64,000 bases of DNA from Variovorax ginsengisoli. Its GTDB lineage: Bacteria > Pseudomonadota > Gammaproteobacteria > Burkholderiales > Burkholderiaceae_C. The translations under genes and the position numbers were made by a program. Position 1 is the stretch's first letter. Every line of letters begins with the position of its first letter. This document shows, piece by piece, positions 63,504 to 64,000 of the stretch. The DNA lies in the NCBI RefSeq assembly GCF_030811835.1, contig NZ_JAUSRO010000018.1:62001-126000 (forward strand), read 5' to 3'. A model generated the notes under the pieces. It was not told the DNA's origin, ran no database searches, and saw only the letters and a program-made list of their open reading frames with translations.

Positions 63504-64000
63504 ACAACGCAAACATCCTGCTCGACGTGCAGGGCGTGAGCCGCCGCTTCGGCGGGCTGCAGGCGCTTGGCGACGTGTCCTTCGACGTGCGGCGCGGCGA
63601 GATCCTCGCACTCATCGGCCCCAACGGGGCCGGCAAGTCGACGCTGCTGGGCGTGGTGTCGGGCTCGACCACGGCGGACACGGGCACCGTCACCTTCAAG
63701 GGCGAACGCATCGACGGGCTCGCCGCCGAACAGGTCAACCGGCGTGGGCTGGTGCGCACCTTCCAGGGGGCCGAAGTGCTGCGGCAGATGACGGTGCTGG
63801 AGAACGTCATGGCGGCGGGCGTGGCGCATGCGCAGTCGGGCATCCTCTCCGGCCTGCTGGGCTTCGGCCGCGCGGCGGAGGTCGGCCGTCAGCTGTGGTC
63901 CACGGGCATGGAGAAGCTGCAGGTCGTGGGCCTGGAACGTCTCGGGAACGCCAATGCCGCGCTGCTCACGGCGGGCCAGCAGCGCCTGCTGTCGATCGCG
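63500..64000 (+). CDS. livG: ABC transporter ATPase LivG (3' end outside window)
   Basis: 167 residues are visible. The Walker A is LIGPNGAGKSTLLGVVSGST, with the Q-loop TFQGAEVLRQMTVLENV. The signature segment reads LLTAGQQRLLSIA in place of the canonical LSGGQ, a divergent form, and the sequence stops there. ATG 63500 overlaps the livM stop. Confidence 0.88.
   Translation, partial: MNNANILLDVQGVSRRFGGLQALGDVSFDVRRGEILALIGPNGAGKSTLLGVVSGSTTADTGTVTFKGERIDGLAAEQVNRRGLVRTFQGAEVLRQMTVLENVMAAGVAHAQSGILSGLLGFGRAAEVGRQLWSTGMEKLQVVGLERLGNANAALLTAGQQRLLSIA

Overview
The window reads as a high-GC betaproteobacterium, most likely a Comamonadaceae/Burkholderiales member. The evidence is a Burkholderiales-type porin, LivHMG transporters, LysR-regulated aromatic catabolism and typical codon use. 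It joins a plasmid or integrative-element backbone to a large surface-secretion locus and a catabolic locus. No replication initiator, rRNA, tRNA or CRISPR array was seen, so plasmid, megaplasmid or chromosomal island cannot be decided from this window. All family assignments were made by reading the translations, without database searches.

Region 1 (1-13 kb) is a mobile-element backbone. It holds an StbB/TraL-like ATPase and a TraK-like gene reading left, an oriT-like interval with direct repeats and a hairpin, and a MobC-like gene with a 1110-aa relaxase reading right. The relaxase has internal duplications, and small acidic or basic ORFs lie overprinted inside it. Next come an unknown gene, a topoisomerase III gene split by a frameshift, a parA-parB-trfB/korA-like operon joined by ATGA overlaps, and a secreted NUC1-type nuclease. 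A palindrome (TTTCGCATGCGAAA) and a GTTTACA/GGTTG motif recur at promoters of this region, which suggests a shared regulon.

Region 2 (12.4-23.6 kb) is a patchwork: GNAT, LysR, NTF2-like and GGDEF genes, remnants of IS66, IS3 and IS21 elements, an integrase piece, fragments of amidohydrolase, AraC and MFS genes, an AT-rich orphan gene pair and an intact radC. Just before region 3 lies a decayed C-terminus of a second haemagglutinin-like exoprotein.

Region 3 (23.8-49 kb) is the centrepiece. A TpsB transporter is followed by a DUF2341/LamG-ExbB fusion, ExbD, TonB, a putative porin, a periplasmic coiled-coil protein, a PpiC isomerase, a YbjN-like protein, a periplasmic STN-TonB protein, an ECF sigma factor, a tiny coupled ORF, a FecR-type anti-sigma factor, a 4007-aa TpsA exoprotein and a second ECF sigma factor. 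The gene content parallels the Pseudomonas aeruginosa Pdt two-partner secretion locus and its PUMA3 (VreA-VreI-VreR) signalling genes as I recall them. Here the two are merged and rearranged. I propose a TonB-energised, cell-surface-signalled two-partner secretion system.

Region 4 (50.5-64 kb) follows a plasmid ParB fragment. It carries a porin with a divergent LysR regulator, and a leftward operon-like set for lignin-type aromatics: aldehyde dehydrogenase, carotenoid-cleavage/lignostilbene-type dioxygenase, MFS transporter, GST and an HbpS-like protein. Rightward is a Rieske oxygenase preceded by a perfect FNR/Anr box, then an unknown protein and livH-livM-livG, with livG running off the end.
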